A DNA stretch of 64,000 nt from Candidatus Solirubrobacter pratensis (GTDB lineage Bacteria; Actinomycetota; Thermoleophilia; Solirubrobacterales; Solirubrobacteraceae), in assembly GCF_000425945.1 (NCBI RefSeq), contig NZ_AUEK01000006.1:248001-312000 (forward strand), in the 5' to 3' direction. A program made the position numbers and the translations under genes. Positions 25,003 to 32,906 of the stretch are shown here, one piece after another. Numbering within the stretch: the stretch's first letter is position 1; each line of letters opens with the position of its first letter. Under the pieces are notes generated by a model. That model searched no databases. It was not told where the DNA came from and worked only from the letters and a program-made list of their open reading frames with translations.

Positions 25003-26162
25003 TGGCACGGCGCGCGCGATGGCTGCTGCTCGGACCGGCGCTGCTCGCCGCGGCGTGCGGGGGCGGCGGCGCGCATTCTCGCCCGGATCCGCGCCCGGCC
25101 GCACCGTCGCCCACGCCGAGCGCGCGACCGGCCGCGCGACCGGCCGCGCGAGCCGCGCCACGGCACCTGGACGTCTACGCGGCCGGCCGGCCCGGGCGGC
25201 TCTCCCCGGTCGTCGCGCACGACCCGGCCCGCGTCTACGTGCCGAACTCGGAGTCGAACACGATCGACGTGCTCTCGCAGCGCTCCGGCCGCGTGCTCGC
25301 GCACTACGCGACCGGCACCCTGCCGCAGCACGTCACCCCGTCGTGGGACCTGCGCACGCTGTGGGTGAGCAACGACGAGGCGAACGAGCTGACGCCGATC
25401 GATCCGCGCACGGGCCGGCCGGGGGAGCCGGTGCCGGTCGCAGACCCGTACAACCTGTACTTCACGGCGGACGGCCGCCGCGCGATCGTCGTCGCGGAGG
25501 CGCTGCGGCGGCTCGACTTCCGCGACCCGCACACGATGCGCCTGCGCCACTCGCTGCGCGTGCCGCAGTGCGCCGGCGTCGACCACATGGACTACACGGC
25601 CGACGGGCGGCTCGCGCTCGTCTCGTGCGAGTTCGGCGGGAACATGATCGTCGTCGACCTCCGGCGCGAGCGCGTGCAGCGGAGCATTCCCCTGCGAAGC
25701 GGGGCGATGCCGCAAGACGTCAAGCTCTCCCCCGACGGCCGCACGTTCTACGTCGCCGACATGGCCGCCGGCGGCGTGTGGCTGATCGACGCGCGCAGCT
25801 GGCGCCGGATCCGCCTGCAGCCGACGGGTCAGGGCGCCCATGGGCTCTATCCGAGCCGCGACTCGCGGCGGCTGTTCGTCTCCAACCGCGACGAGGGGAC
25901 GATCAGCGTGCTCTCGCTGCGAACGCGACGGCCGATCGCCAAGTGGCGGATCCCCGGGCCCGCCTCGCCCGACATGGGCGGCGTCTCGGCCAGCGGCCGC
26001 GTATTGTGGCTGAGCGGCCGCTACAACGGCGAGGTCTACGCGCTGAGCACGCGCTCGGGCCGCCTCCTGCACCGCACACGCGTCGGCGCCGGCCCGCACG
26101 GGATGTGCGTCTGGCCGCAGCCCGGGCGCTACTCGATCGGTCACACCGGGATCCTGCGCTGA
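25002..26162 (+). CDS. YVTN-type beta-propeller lipoprotein
   Basis: 386 residues. Lipobox LLAAAC, then a linker with a short tandem repeat (ARPAARPAARAA; DNA repeat near 25127-25156), then YVTN/SMP-30-like seven-bladed propeller repeats (VYVPNSESNTIDVLSQRSG; LWVSNDEANELTPIDPRTG; LFVSNRDEGTISVLSLRT). Exported surface protein of unknown ligand. It is translationally coupled (TGATG) to the kelch lipoprotein, so the two propellers are probably made together. Confidence 0.82.
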   Translation: MARRARWLLLGPALLAAACGGGGAHSRPDPRPAAPSPTPSARPAARPAARAAPRHLDVYAAGRPGRLSPVVAHDPARVYVPNSESNTIDVLSQRSGRVLAHYATGTLPQHVTPSWDLRTLWVSNDEANELTPIDPRTGRPGEPVPVADPYNLYFTADGRRAIVVAEALRRLDFRDPHTMRLRHSLRVPQCAGVDHMDYTADGRLALVSCEFGGNMIVVDLRRERVQRSIPLRSGAMPQDVKLSPDGRTFYVADMAAGGVWLIDARSWRRIRLQPTGQGAHGLYPSRDSRRLFVSNRDEGTISVLSLRTRRPIAKWRIPGPASPDMGGVSASGRVLWLSGRYNGEVYALSTRSGRLLHRTRVGAGPHGMCVWPQPGRYSIGHTGILR

Positions 26163-26163
26163 T

Positions 26164-26197
26164 GTTCAGGTCGCGTTCAGGTTGCCGCTGCCACGCT
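26164..26197 (+). promoter_or_regulatory. 11-bp direct-repeat promoter element (site a) before the DedA operon
   Basis: GTTCAGG at 26164-26170 and 26175-26181 (four-base gap). Ten bases later CACGCT (26192-26197) takes the -10 position; the DedA ATG is 8 nt further, so the transcript would be nearly leaderless. The same element occurs at 29888, 31095, 34796 and 41009. Confidence 0.6.
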
Positions 26198-26205
26198 TTC
26201 GGCGG

Positions 26206-26811
26206 ATGACGGCGCACCTCACCAGCTGGATCGCCGACCACGGATTGGTGGCGGTCTTCGTGCTGATGGCCGTGGACGCCGTCCTGCCGGCGGGCGGCGA
26301 GCTGGTGATGCTGTTCGCCGGCGCGCTCGCGGCCGGGGCCATCGCCGGCCACACGGGTCCGACCCTGCCCTCCGCGGTACTCGCGGGGACGCTCGGCTAC
26401 CTGGCCGGCTCGCTTGCGGGCTGGGGCATCGGACGGGCCGGCGGCCGCGCGTTCGTGGAGCGCCGCGGGCGTTGGCTGCACATCGGTCCCGAGCGCTTCG
26501 AGCGCGCCGAGCGCTGGTTCGGCGCGTACGGGTCCGCGTTCGTGCTCGTCGGGCGGCTGACGCCGCTGGTGCGCTCGTTCGTCTCGATCCCCGCCGGCGT
26601 GCTCGAGTACCCGCTGGGCCGCTACATCGTCCTGTCGGCGATCGCCTCGCTGGTCTGGTGCGTCGCGTTCGGCGTGGCCGGCCACGCGCTCGGCTCCAAC
26701 TGGGACCAGGTCCACCACGCCTTCCGCTACGCCGACTACGCCGCGATCGTCGCGGTCGTCGCGCTGGCCGCCGCACTCTTGGTCCGCCGTCGACGCGCGA
26801 GCGGTGCGTAG
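26206..26811 (+). CDS. DedA-family membrane protein
   Basis: 201 residues, about five membrane segments. DedA/SNARE-associated signature: PAGGELVMLFAGALAAG near the N-terminus and FVLVGRLTPLVRSFVSIPAGVLEYPLGRY in the middle, containing the conserved Arg residues. Members flip polyprenyl-phosphate carriers or phospholipids and maintain membrane potential. The ATG at 26206 is chosen over one at 26182 that lies inside the repeat element. It is followed directly (TAG then GTG) by the undecaprenyl-diphosphatase gene, consistent with a shared role in carrier-lipid recycling. Confidence 0.87.
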   Translation: MTAHLTSWIADHGLVAVFVLMAVDAVLPAGGELVMLFAGALAAGAIAGHTGPTLPSAVLAGTLGYLAGSLAGWGIGRAGGRAFVERRGRWLHIGPERFERAERWFGAYGSAFVLVGRLTPLVRSFVSIPAGVLEYPLGRYIVLSAIASLVWCVAFGVAGHALGSNWDQVHHAFRYADYAAIVAVVALAAALLVRRRRASGA

Positions 26812-27681
26812 GTGCATCCGATCTCCTATGCGCAGGCGATCGTGCTCGGCCTGCTCCAGGGTGCGGCCGAGCTGTTTCCGATCTCGAGCCTCGGCCACAG
26901 CGTGATCGCGCCGCGCCTGCTCGGCTGGGACATCCACCAGTCCGACGACTACTTCCTCACATTCCTGGTCGCGACCCACCTGGCGACCGCCCTCGTGCTG
27001 CTCGGGTTCTTCTGGCGCGACTGGGTCAGGATCGTGCGCGGGCTCGGGCGGTCGCTGCGCGATCGCGAGATCGCCGACGGCGACACGGACGCCTACCTCG
27101 GCTGGCTGCTCGTCATCGGCACGATCCCGGCCGGCCTGCTGGGGCTCGCGCTCGAGCACCCGCTGCGCAGCGTCTTCGCCTCGCCCACAGCGGCGGCGGT
27201 GTTCCTGCTCTGCAACGGGCTGATGCTGTTCGGCGCCGAGCGCCTGCGCCGCCACGCCCCGGTGCGCCAGGACGCGCAATTCAGCGACGAGCGGATGGCT
27301 CGTGAGCTCAACGTCCGCAAGGCGATCGGGATCGGCGCCGCACAGGCGCTCGCCCTGCTGCCGGGGTTCTCCCGCTCGGGCGCGACGATGGCGGGCGGCC
27401 TGCTCGCGGGACTCTCCAACGAGGACTCCGCGCGCTTCGCGTTCCTGCTCGCCACGCCCGTGATCGGCGCCGCCGCCCTGCTCAAGCTTCCCGACCTCTT
27501 CGGCCCGCAAGGCGACGGCGTACGCGGTCCCGCGCTCGCCGGCGCCCTGTGCGCCGCGCTCACCGCCTATCTGTCCGTGCGCTTCCTCGTCCGCTTCTTC
27601 GAGACCAACCGCCTCACCCCGTTCGCGATCTACTGCACCGTCGCGGGCGCCCTCTGCCTCCTCGTCTTCGCCATCACATGA
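26812..27681 (+). CDS. uppP: Undecaprenyl-diphosphatase UppP (BacA)
   Basis: 289 residues, multi-pass membrane enzyme that dephosphorylates undecaprenyl diphosphate so the lipid carrier can be reused for wall and glycan export. Both family motifs are present: [16 protein letters not shown] near residue 15 (QG-x2-E-x2-PISS-x2-H) and [14 protein letters not shown] (PGxSRSG). Length is usual. GTG start at the base after the DedA stop; the end overlaps the next gene by 4 nt. Many uppP genes confer bacitracin tolerance. Confidence 0.93.
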   Translation: MHPISYAQAIVLGLLQGAAELFPISSLGHSVIAPRLLGWDIHQSDDYFLTFLVATHLATALVLLGFFWRDWVRIVRGLGRSLRDREIADGDTDAYLGWLLVIGTIPAGLLGLALEHPLRSVFASPTAAAVFLLCNGLMLFGAERLRRHAPVRQDAQFSDERMARELNVRKAIGIGAAQALALLPGFSRSGATMAGGLLAGLSNEDSARFAFLLATPVIGAAALLKLPDLFGPQGDGVRGPALAGALCAALTAYLSVRFLVRFFETNRLTPFAIYCTVAGALCLLVFAIT

Positions 27682-27911
27682 CCAAGCGCCGCAATCTCAT
27701 CCTTCCCGCCGTGCTCCTCGGCGTCGTGCTGCTCGCACTTGCCATCCTCTACATCGTGGACTCGGCGAGCGCGCTTCCCTCGTTCGTGCCCGGCCATCAA
27801 GCGGGCTCCGGGCACCATCACGTCAAGCACGGAATCGCCGCGTTCCTGCTCGGCCTCGCGTGCTTGGTCTTCGCCTGGTTCCAGACCGGGCCCGCCGCCG
27901 CCAGGCGATGA
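27678..27911 (+). CDS. Small two-segment membrane protein
   Basis: 77 residues: two hydrophobic helices ([21 protein letters not shown] and [18 protein letters not shown]) around a short His-rich loop (GHHHVKHG) that could bind a metal. ATGA overlap with uppP and ATGA overlap with the next gene. No family recognised. Confidence 0.72.
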   Translation: MTKRRNLILPAVLLGVVLLALAILYIVDSASALPSFVPGHQAGSGHHHVKHGIAAFLLGLACLVFAWFQTGPAAARR

Positions 27912-28627
27912 CGTTCCTGCTGGTGGCGCTCGGCGCCGCCGTCGCGGTCGCCGTCGAGCTGCTGGAGGCGCTGGCGATCGTGCTCGCCGTCGGCGTCAGC
28001 CGGCGCTGGTCGGACGCGGCGCTCGGCGCGGCCGCGGCCGTGGTCGCCTGCGCGCTGCTTGCCGGGCTGCTGGGGCCGGTGCTGCTCGCCTCGGTCCCGA
28101 TCGACACGCTGCGGGTGGTGATCGGGGTGCTGTTGCTCCTGTACGGCCTCGAGTGGCTGCGCAAGGGCACCTTGCGGCGCGCCGGGCGCCGGGCGCGCGC
28201 GTCCTCGGTCGCGGAGTACGACGAGACCGTGCACGAGCTCGAGGAAGAGCCGGTCCCTGAGGGGCGGCCGGACTGGCCGGCGCGGCTGGTCGCGTTCAAG
28301 GGCGTCCTGCTCGAGGGCGTCGAGGTCGTGCTGATCGTCAGCGCGCTCGCCACCCGCCCGGGCGGCGCGGCGCCGGCGCTCGTCGGCGCGGGCTTCGCCG
28401 CCGTCGCGGTGCTCGCGGCCGGCGCGTGGCTGCGCAAGCCGCTCGCCCGGCTGCCCGAGACCGAGCTCAAATGGGGCGTGGGCGCGCTGCTCAGCGCGTT
28501 CGGCGTCTTCTTCCTCGCGGAAGGCATGCACGTCCAGTGGCCCGGCGGCGATCTCGCGATCCTCTACGTGCTCGCGGCGCTCGCCGGCGCGAGCCAGCTC
28601 CAGGTGCAGCGGCTGTGCAGGCGCTGA
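27908..28627 (+). CDS. COG4280-like multi-pass membrane protein
   Basis: 239 residues, about six to seven membrane segments with internal two-fold similarity ([19 protein letters not shown] and [19 protein letters not shown]). Each half has an intramembrane Glu in an E-x2-E pattern, as in transporters of the LysE/UPF0016-like fold. The acidic loop [15 protein letters not shown] lies between. I assign it to the COG4280 group from memory; substrate unknown. Coupled by 4-nt overlap to the preceding gene. Confidence 0.65.
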   Translation: MTFLLVALGAAVAVAVELLEALAIVLAVGVSRRWSDAALGAAAAVVACALLAGLLGPVLLASVPIDTLRVVIGVLLLLYGLEWLRKGTLRRAGRRARASSVAEYDETVHELEEEPVPEGRPDWPARLVAFKGVLLEGVEVVLIVSALATRPGGAAPALVGAGFAAVAVLAAGAWLRKPLARLPETELKWGVGALLSAFGVFFLAEGMHVQWPGGDLAILYVLAALAGASQLQVQRLCRR

Positions 28628-28797
28628 AGAAGCTGCTGCTCGGCGAGACGTGGGTGCTGCCGCTCGGGCTCGCCGCGCTGGTGCTGCTCGCGTTCGTCCT
28701 GCGGGACGTGCTGGGCGACGCGTGGCGGCACGCCGGCGGCTTCATCCTGCTCGCCGGCGTGGTCGGGCTGCTGCTCGCCGGCGTCGCCCGCTCCTAG
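28615..28797 (+). CDS. Small two-segment membrane protein
   Basis: 60 residues with GTG start 13 nt inside the end of the previous gene: [13 protein letters not shown] then two hydrophobic helices. Overlap and composition support a real last gene of the DedA-UppP operon. Family unknown. Confidence 0.6.
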   Translation: MQALKKLLLGETWVLPLGLAALVLLAFVLRDVLGDAWRHAGGFILLAGVVGLLLAGVARS

Positions 28798-28799
28798 GC

Positions 28800-28905
28800 C
28801 TGAGCCTCGAACGACGACGGCGGCAATGCCGATGATCGCGATCGACAGCGCGAACGCGAGGGATCGCCGGCCAGTAGAACGCCTCCCGTCGCGTGGCGAT
28901 CACAT
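28800..28905 (-). pseudogene. Possible frameshifted relic of a small membrane protein
   Basis: Minus strand just after the COG4705 stop: a frame reading VIATRREAFYWPAI breaks at about 28861, and in the next frame LAFALSIAIIGIAAVVVRG follows. TRREAFYW is also found in COG4705 proteins (TTRREAFYWLTI in the gene at 34861), so this may be a fragment of a third copy. Short and uncertain. Confidence 0.25.
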
Positions 28906-28922
28906 GCCGGCCGGCCGCATAC

Positions 28923-29753
28923 TCAGCTCTCGGCCGGCTGGGCCTCCACGCCGAGCTTGCGGCCCATGTGCGGCGCCGGGCGGCGGTCCTGGATGTCGCG
29001 CTTGGTCACCGCGGCGTACGCCACGAGCGCGATGAACGCCACGAGCGCGATCGCGCTGACGGTGCCGTCGCCCAGCCCGAGGCCGGTCTGCGGATGCGGC
29101 TTGCCGAACCAGTCGGCGAACGACGCGCCGAGCGGGCGGGTGATCACATACGCGGCCCAGAACGCGACGATCGGGTTCAGCCTCCCGCGCCACCAGGCCA
29201 GCGCCGGGATCGCGATCAGCGCGCCGAACAGCACGGCCGAGCCGAAGAAGCCGAGGTTGAGCGTCATCGCCGTCATGTCGCCGGCCGCCGTCCCGAGCGC
29301 GAACGTCGCAAGCACGGCACACCAGTAGTAGGTCTCCCGCCGGCGGGTCGTGATGCTGTGGATCGACAGCGTGCCCTCGCTGCGATGCCACCGCCAGAAG
29401 ATCACCGCGACGACCGCCGCGAAGAACGGCGTCGTGACGGCGTAGGACAGGCCGGCGCCGTCCTTGACGCCGTCGGCGGCCATCGTGCCGAAGACCGCGA
29501 CCATCATCACCGCGAACCAGTAGACCGGTGCGCGGTACTCGGTCGCCCGCAGCTGCAGCCGCAGCGCGTACCAGATCCCCACCACGCCGATCAGGCCGGC
29601 GATCGGGACGCTCTTCTGGCCCAGGAAGTCCGACATGGCCTCGCCCATGCCGGTGGTCAGCACCTTGATCACCCAGAACAGCAGCGTGATCTCGGGTACC
29701 TTCGCCGCCAGGGGCTCTCGGGGCCCGCGGGACCGGGCGGTTGACCGCACCAT
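28923..29753 (-). CDS. COG4705 membrane protein
   Basis: 276 residues, about eight membrane segments. It belongs to the COG4705 uncharacterised membrane-anchored proteins: KVPEITLLFWVIKVLTTGMGEA, GTLSIHSITTRRRETYYWCAVLATFALGTAAGD, YVITRPLGASFADW. The conserved Glu, Asp and Arg within segments suggest transport. AAAGGA lies 8 nt before the ATG at 29753. Paralogue of the C-terminal half of the gene at 34861. Confidence 0.85.
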   Translation of the reverse strand: MVRSTARSRGPREPLAAKVPEITLLFWVIKVLTTGMGEAMSDFLGQKSVPIAGLIGVVGIWYALRLQLRATEYRAPVYWFAVMMVAVFGTMAADGVKDGAGLSYAVTTPFFAAVVAVIFWRWHRSEGTLSIHSITTRRRETYYWCAVLATFALGTAAGDMTAMTLNLGFFGSAVLFGALIAIPALAWWRGRLNPIVAFWAAYVITRPLGASFADWFGKPHPQTGLGLGDGTVSAIALVAFIALVAYAAVTKRDIQDRRPAPHMGRKLGVEAQPAES

Positions 29754-30068
29754 GGCGAATCCTTTCGTCTCAACGGCGCGCGCCGTCAGTTGCCGGTTCG
29801 TCACGGCGAGGGTCCCCCCGCCGCAGCCGAAGACGGTGGCCGCCGGGTCTGAGTCCGGCATTAGATCGGGGGCCTTTGGCGAGAGCTGTTCAGGGTCCCG
29901 TCAGGTTCTCGATGCACGCGTCACGAGGCCACCCGCTGAAACGGCGCGGTAATGGAAGCGAGGCGCCGAAACGACCGCGGCGCGCGGGGGTGCGCGACGT
30001 TCCTTCGAGCTACCGCGCAGTTGACGTCCGCCGCGAGAGCGAGGGGCCGCCGTAGGGACCCTCGGCCC
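29754..30068. other. Intergenic region with direct-repeat element (site b)
   Basis: No gene supported. It holds GTTCAGG (29888-29894) and CGTCAGG (29899-29905), the same 11-bp repeat as the other sites, with ACGCGT at the -10 position. The element points to the plus strand, away from the COG4705 gene whose start is 135 bp away, and no plus-strand gene follows before 31228. Confidence 0.45.
29888..29905 (+). promoter_or_regulatory. 11-bp direct-repeat element (site b)
   Basis: GTTCAGG-N4-CGTCAGG. Identical geometry to sites a, c, d and e, but without a recognisable gene at the expected distance. It may control the divergent COG4705 gene or an undetected small RNA. Confidence 0.45.
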
Positions 30069-31010
30069 TCAGCAGCCGGCGCGCCGGAGACCGAGCTCAG
30101 CGGCGACCGCCGGGAGCCCGAGCACGATCGCGGTCGCCAGCTCGGCCGCCTGCAGCAGCAGCCCGTAGGACAGCCCGAGCCCGGAGCCGACGCCCGCGAC
30201 GGCGAGCACGCCGATGCACGCGGCCTGGAAGATGCCGATGTTCGACGGGGTCAGCGGGACGGCGGCGGTGACGTTGACCGCCACCAGGATCGCCGCGGCG
30301 GTCGCGAGCGGCGCCGGGACGTGCACGTCGAGCGCGCGCAGCAGCGCGTACGCGGCGAGCGCCTGCAGGCCCCAGGCGGTCAGCTGGAGCGTCGTGATCG
30401 CCACCCCGCGTCGCAGCGGGCGGAACACCGAGAGGCCCTTGCGCACGGAGGCGAGCTGCCGCGCGACGAAGCCCCGGGGCGCAAGCCGCGCGCCGGCGAG
30501 GACGGCGACCACCGCCGCCGCCGGCCAGCCCACGGCGAGCAGCGTGGCGGTCCGCCCGCCGATCGCGAACCCGCCCGGGAGCGCCACGAGCGCGAGCATG
30601 ACCAGCGCGACGAGATTCAGGATCGTCTGCGTGACGAGCGTGCCGACGACGGTCGCGAGCCGCTCGCGCCGCGCGAGGCCGCGCGCGATCACCCACGCCC
30701 GCAGCGGCTCGCCGACGCGGCCGGGAGCCACGGCCGAGCCGAGCACACCGATCATCGTCGCGCGGACCACGCGGCCCGCGCCGATCCGCTCGGCCGGAAG
30801 CGCCGCGTGCAGCATGCCCGTCCAGGCGAGCGCCCGCATCAGCATCGCCGCGGAGTTGAGCGCGAGCGCGGCGAGGACCCACCCGGGCGTCGCGGCGGCG
30901 AGCGCGCTGAGATCGAGCCGCCGGCACGCCACCACCGTCGCCGCGAGCGCGGCGGTCGTCGCGAGGGCGTATCCGACCCGCCGGCCGGTCAGCGTGAACG
31001 TGCGCGCCAC
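30069..31010 (-). CDS. Flippase-like membrane protein (UPF0104/AglD, LPG-synthase membrane-domain type)
   Basis: 313 residues, about eight membrane segments. Signatures of the lysylphosphatidylglycerol synthase/UPF0104 membrane domain: ALAWTGMLHAALP, VVRATMIGVLGSAVAPGRVGEPLRAWV, AAVPLTPSNIGIFQAACIGVL. No synthase domain is attached, so it is a stand-alone lipid or glycolipid translocase candidate. The GTG at 31010 lies inside the end of a 27-codon hydrophobic ORF (30989-31072), implying coupled translation. It is controlled by the repeat element at 31095-31112. Confidence 0.8.
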   Translation of the reverse strand: MARTFTLTGRRVGYALATTAALAATVVACRRLDLSALAAATPGWVLAALALNSAAMLMRALAWTGMLHAALPAERIGAGRVVRATMIGVLGSAVAPGRVGEPLRAWVIARGLARRERLATVVGTLVTQTILNLVALVMLALVALPGGFAIGGRTATLLAVGWPAAAVVAVLAGARLAPRGFVARQLASVRKGLSVFRPLRRGVAITTLQLTAWGLQALAAYALLRALDVHVPAPLATAAAILVAVNVTAAVPLTPSNIGIFQAACIGVLAVAGVGSGLGLSYGLLLQAAELATAIVLGLPAVAAELGLRRAGC

Positions 31011-31072
31011 CAGAACTCGATCAGGATCACCACCACGAGGGCGAACAGCACGGCGCCCGGGTCGATGGGCAT
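30989..31072 (-). CDS. Leaderless mini-ORF encoding a single-span membrane peptide
   Basis: 27 residues: MPIDPGAV, then a hydrophobic helix (LFALVVVILIEFWW), then RARSR. Its ATG is exactly 6 nt after the TACAAC -10 box, so the mRNA would start at or near this ATG. The stop lies 22 nt inside the flippase-like gene. Could be a real small membrane protein or a translational leader. Confidence 0.5.
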   Translation of the reverse strand: MPIDPGAVLFALVVVILIEFWWRARSR

Positions 31073-31078
31073 ATGAAC

Positions 31079-31112
31079 GTTGTACGCCTGCGCGCCTGAC
31101 GACATCCTGAAC
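31079..31112 (-). promoter_or_regulatory. 11-bp direct-repeat promoter (site c) of the flippase-like gene
   Basis: Minus strand: GTTCAGG (31112-31106), N4, CGTCAGG (31101-31095), N10, TACAAC (31084-31079), 6 nt, ATG. Same spacing base for base as site e. Confidence 0.65.
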
Positions 31113-31122
31113 GAGAGCCCGG

Positions 31123-31179
31123 GCTGATCTGCTCCCGCGTACGACTCGAGTCGTACGCGCCGGCGCGCCGAAGATCAGC
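31123..31179. promoter_or_regulatory. Long palindrome between divergent genes
   Basis: A perfect 24-bp palindrome spans 31136-31159 (centre GACTCGAGTC). It is enclosed by an outer inverted repeat GCTGATCT (31123-31130) and AGATCAGC (31172-31179), with a 10-bp palindrome CGGCGCGCCG between. The flanking genes are divergent, so it is not a terminator; an operator for the ABC exporter operon at 31228 is the simplest reading. Confidence 0.5.
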
Positions 31180-31213
31180 CTCGCGGGCGTTGCCCGCGAC
31201 GGCACCCGGCGCC

Positions 31214-31219
31214 TAGCTT
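31214..31219 (+). promoter_or_regulatory. TAGCTT -10 element of the ABC exporter operon
   Basis: TAGCTT 8 nt before the ATG at 31228, suggesting a leaderless transcript. Similar boxes precede other genes here (TAGGAT at 23091, TAGCTT at 48793, TAGGCT at 61211). Confidence 0.45.
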
Positions 31220-31227
31220 GCCTGGCG

Positions 31228-32133
31228 ATGATCCAAGCCAGCGAACTGACGAAGCGCTACGGCGCGAAGACGGCCGTGGACGAGCTGTCGTTCACGGTGC
31301 AGCCGGGCGTCGTGACGGGCTTCCTCGGCCCCAACGGGGCCGGGAAGTCGACCACGATGCGCATGATCCTCGGGCTGGACGCTCCGTCCGCAGGCGAGGT
31401 CACCGTCAACGGCCGCCGCTATCGCGACCTGCCCGCGCCGTTGCATCAGGTCGGCGCGCTGCTCGAGGCACGCTCGATCCACACGGGCCGCTCGGCGGCC
31501 AACCACCTCCTGGCGCTCGCCCAGACGCACGGGATCCCGCGCCGGCGGGTCGAGGAGGTGATCGACCTCGTCGGGCTGCGGTCGGTCGCGCGCAAGCGGG
31601 CGGGCACGTTCTCGCTCGGGATGGGCCAGCGGCTCGGGATCGCGTCGGCGCTGCTCGGCGACCCCGCCACCGTCGTGCTCGACGAGCCGGTCAACGGGCT
31701 CGATCCGGAGGGCATCCACTGGATCCGCAACCTGCTGCGCGGACTGGCGGCCGAGGGGCGCACCGTCTTCGTCTCGTCGCACCTGATGAGCGAGATGGCG
31801 CTGACCGCGGACCACCTGATCGTCGTCGGGCGGGGCCGCCTGCTCGCCGACATGACGACCGGCGAGTTCATCGCCCAGGCCTCGCCCGCGCTGGTCCGCG
31901 TCCGCTCCCCCCATGCGACGCGGCTGCGCGAGCTGCTGCTCGGCGACGGCGTGACGGTCCGCAGCGACGGGCCCGGCATCCTCGAGGTGGGAGGGCTGGC
32001 GATCGAGGAGATCGGCGACCGCGCCGCCACCGAAGGCCTGACGCTGCATGAGCTCTCGGCCCACCAGGCGTCACTGGAGGCCGCGTTCATGGAGATGACA
32101 CGCGACGCCGTCGAGTACGAGGCCGCGGCATGA
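31228..32133 (+). CDS. ABC exporter ATP-binding protein
   Basis: 301 residues. Walker A GPNGAGKST (about 34-42), signature FSLGMGQRLGIA, Walker B TVVLDEPVNGLD, H-loop FVSSHLMSEM. The group is DrrA/BcrA-like, with a ~80-residue C-terminal extension. With the permease at 32130 it forms an exporter, possibly for an antibiotic or lipid. The whole four-gene run (ATPase, permease, kinase, regulator) is linked by 4-nt overlaps, the arrangement of antibiotic-sensing export modules. Confidence 0.9.
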   Translation: MIQASELTKRYGAKTAVDELSFTVQPGVVTGFLGPNGAGKSTTMRMILGLDAPSAGEVTVNGRRYRDLPAPLHQVGALLEARSIHTGRSAANHLLALAQTHGIPRRRVEEVIDLVGLRSVARKRAGTFSLGMGQRLGIASALLGDPATVVLDEPVNGLDPEGIHWIRNLLRGLAAEGRTVFVSSHLMSEMALTADHLIVVGRGRLLADMTTGEFIAQASPALVRVRSPHATRLRELLLGDGVTVRSDGPGILEVGGLAIEEIGDRAATEGLTLHELSAHQASLEAAFMEMTRDAVEYEAAA

Positions 32134-32906
32134 GCGCGGTCACGCAACCTCGGGTCGTGCTCTCGGAGTGGACCAAGCTGCGCTCGCTGCGCTCCAGCCG
32201 CCTCTCGCTGATCGTCGCGGTCGGCCTCGTCATCGGCCTCGGCCTGCTGATCCCGTTCGTGAGCGTGAGCAACTGGGCCGCCGGCACTCCGACCGCGGGC
32301 TACAACGCCGTCGAGCGCAGCCTCGGCGGCATCTACCTCGCCCAGCTCGCCTTCGGCGTGCTCGGCGTGATGCTCGTCACCGGCGAGTACTCGACCGGCA
32401 TGATCCGCGCGACGTTCACGGCCGTCCCGCGCCGCCTGCCGGTGCTGTGGGCCAAGCTCGCGGTGTTCCTGGCGGTGACGCTCGCGCTCGGCACGATCTC
32501 CTGCGTCGTCGCGTTCCTCGGCGGCCAGGCGATCTTCGCGAGCAAGCACGTCGACGCCTCCTTCGGCGATCCGCACGTCGCCCGCGCGGTGCTCGGCGCC
32601 GGGCTGTTCCTCGCGGCGATCGGCGCGCTCGGCGTCGCCATCGGCGCGCTGCTGCGCAACACGGCGGCGGCGATCGCCACGCTGACCGGGCTGCTGTTCG
32701 TGCTGCCGGTGATCGTCCAGGTGCTCCCCCGCTCCTGGTCGGACGCGATCGGCCCGTACCTCCCCGGCGACGCCGGCACGGCGATCATCGCGATGCACCC
32801 GGACCCGCACCAGCTCGCGCCGTGGACCGGGCTCGGCGTGCTGTGCGTCTACGCTGCCGTCGCGACGATGCTCGCCACCGTCATGCTGGTCCGACGCGAC
32901 GTGTGA
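32130..32906 (+). CDS. ABC-2 type exporter permease
   Basis: 258 residues, six membrane segments. N-terminal SEWTKLRSLRSSRLSL is typical of ABC-2 permeases next to BcrA-like ATPases, and VTGEYSTGMIRATFTAVPRR is the conserved cytoplasmic coupling loop. ATGA overlap upstream and GTGA overlap downstream. Confidence 0.87.
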   Translation: MSAVTQPRVVLSEWTKLRSLRSSRLSLIVAVGLVIGLGLLIPFVSVSNWAAGTPTAGYNAVERSLGGIYLAQLAFGVLGVMLVTGEYSTGMIRATFTAVPRRLPVLWAKLAVFLAVTLALGTISCVVAFLGGQAIFASKHVDASFGDPHVARAVLGAGLFLAAIGALGVAIGALLRNTAAAIATLTGLLFVLPVIVQVLPRSWSDAIGPYLPGDAGTAIIAMHPDPHQLAPWTGLGVLCVYAAVATMLATVMLVRRDV

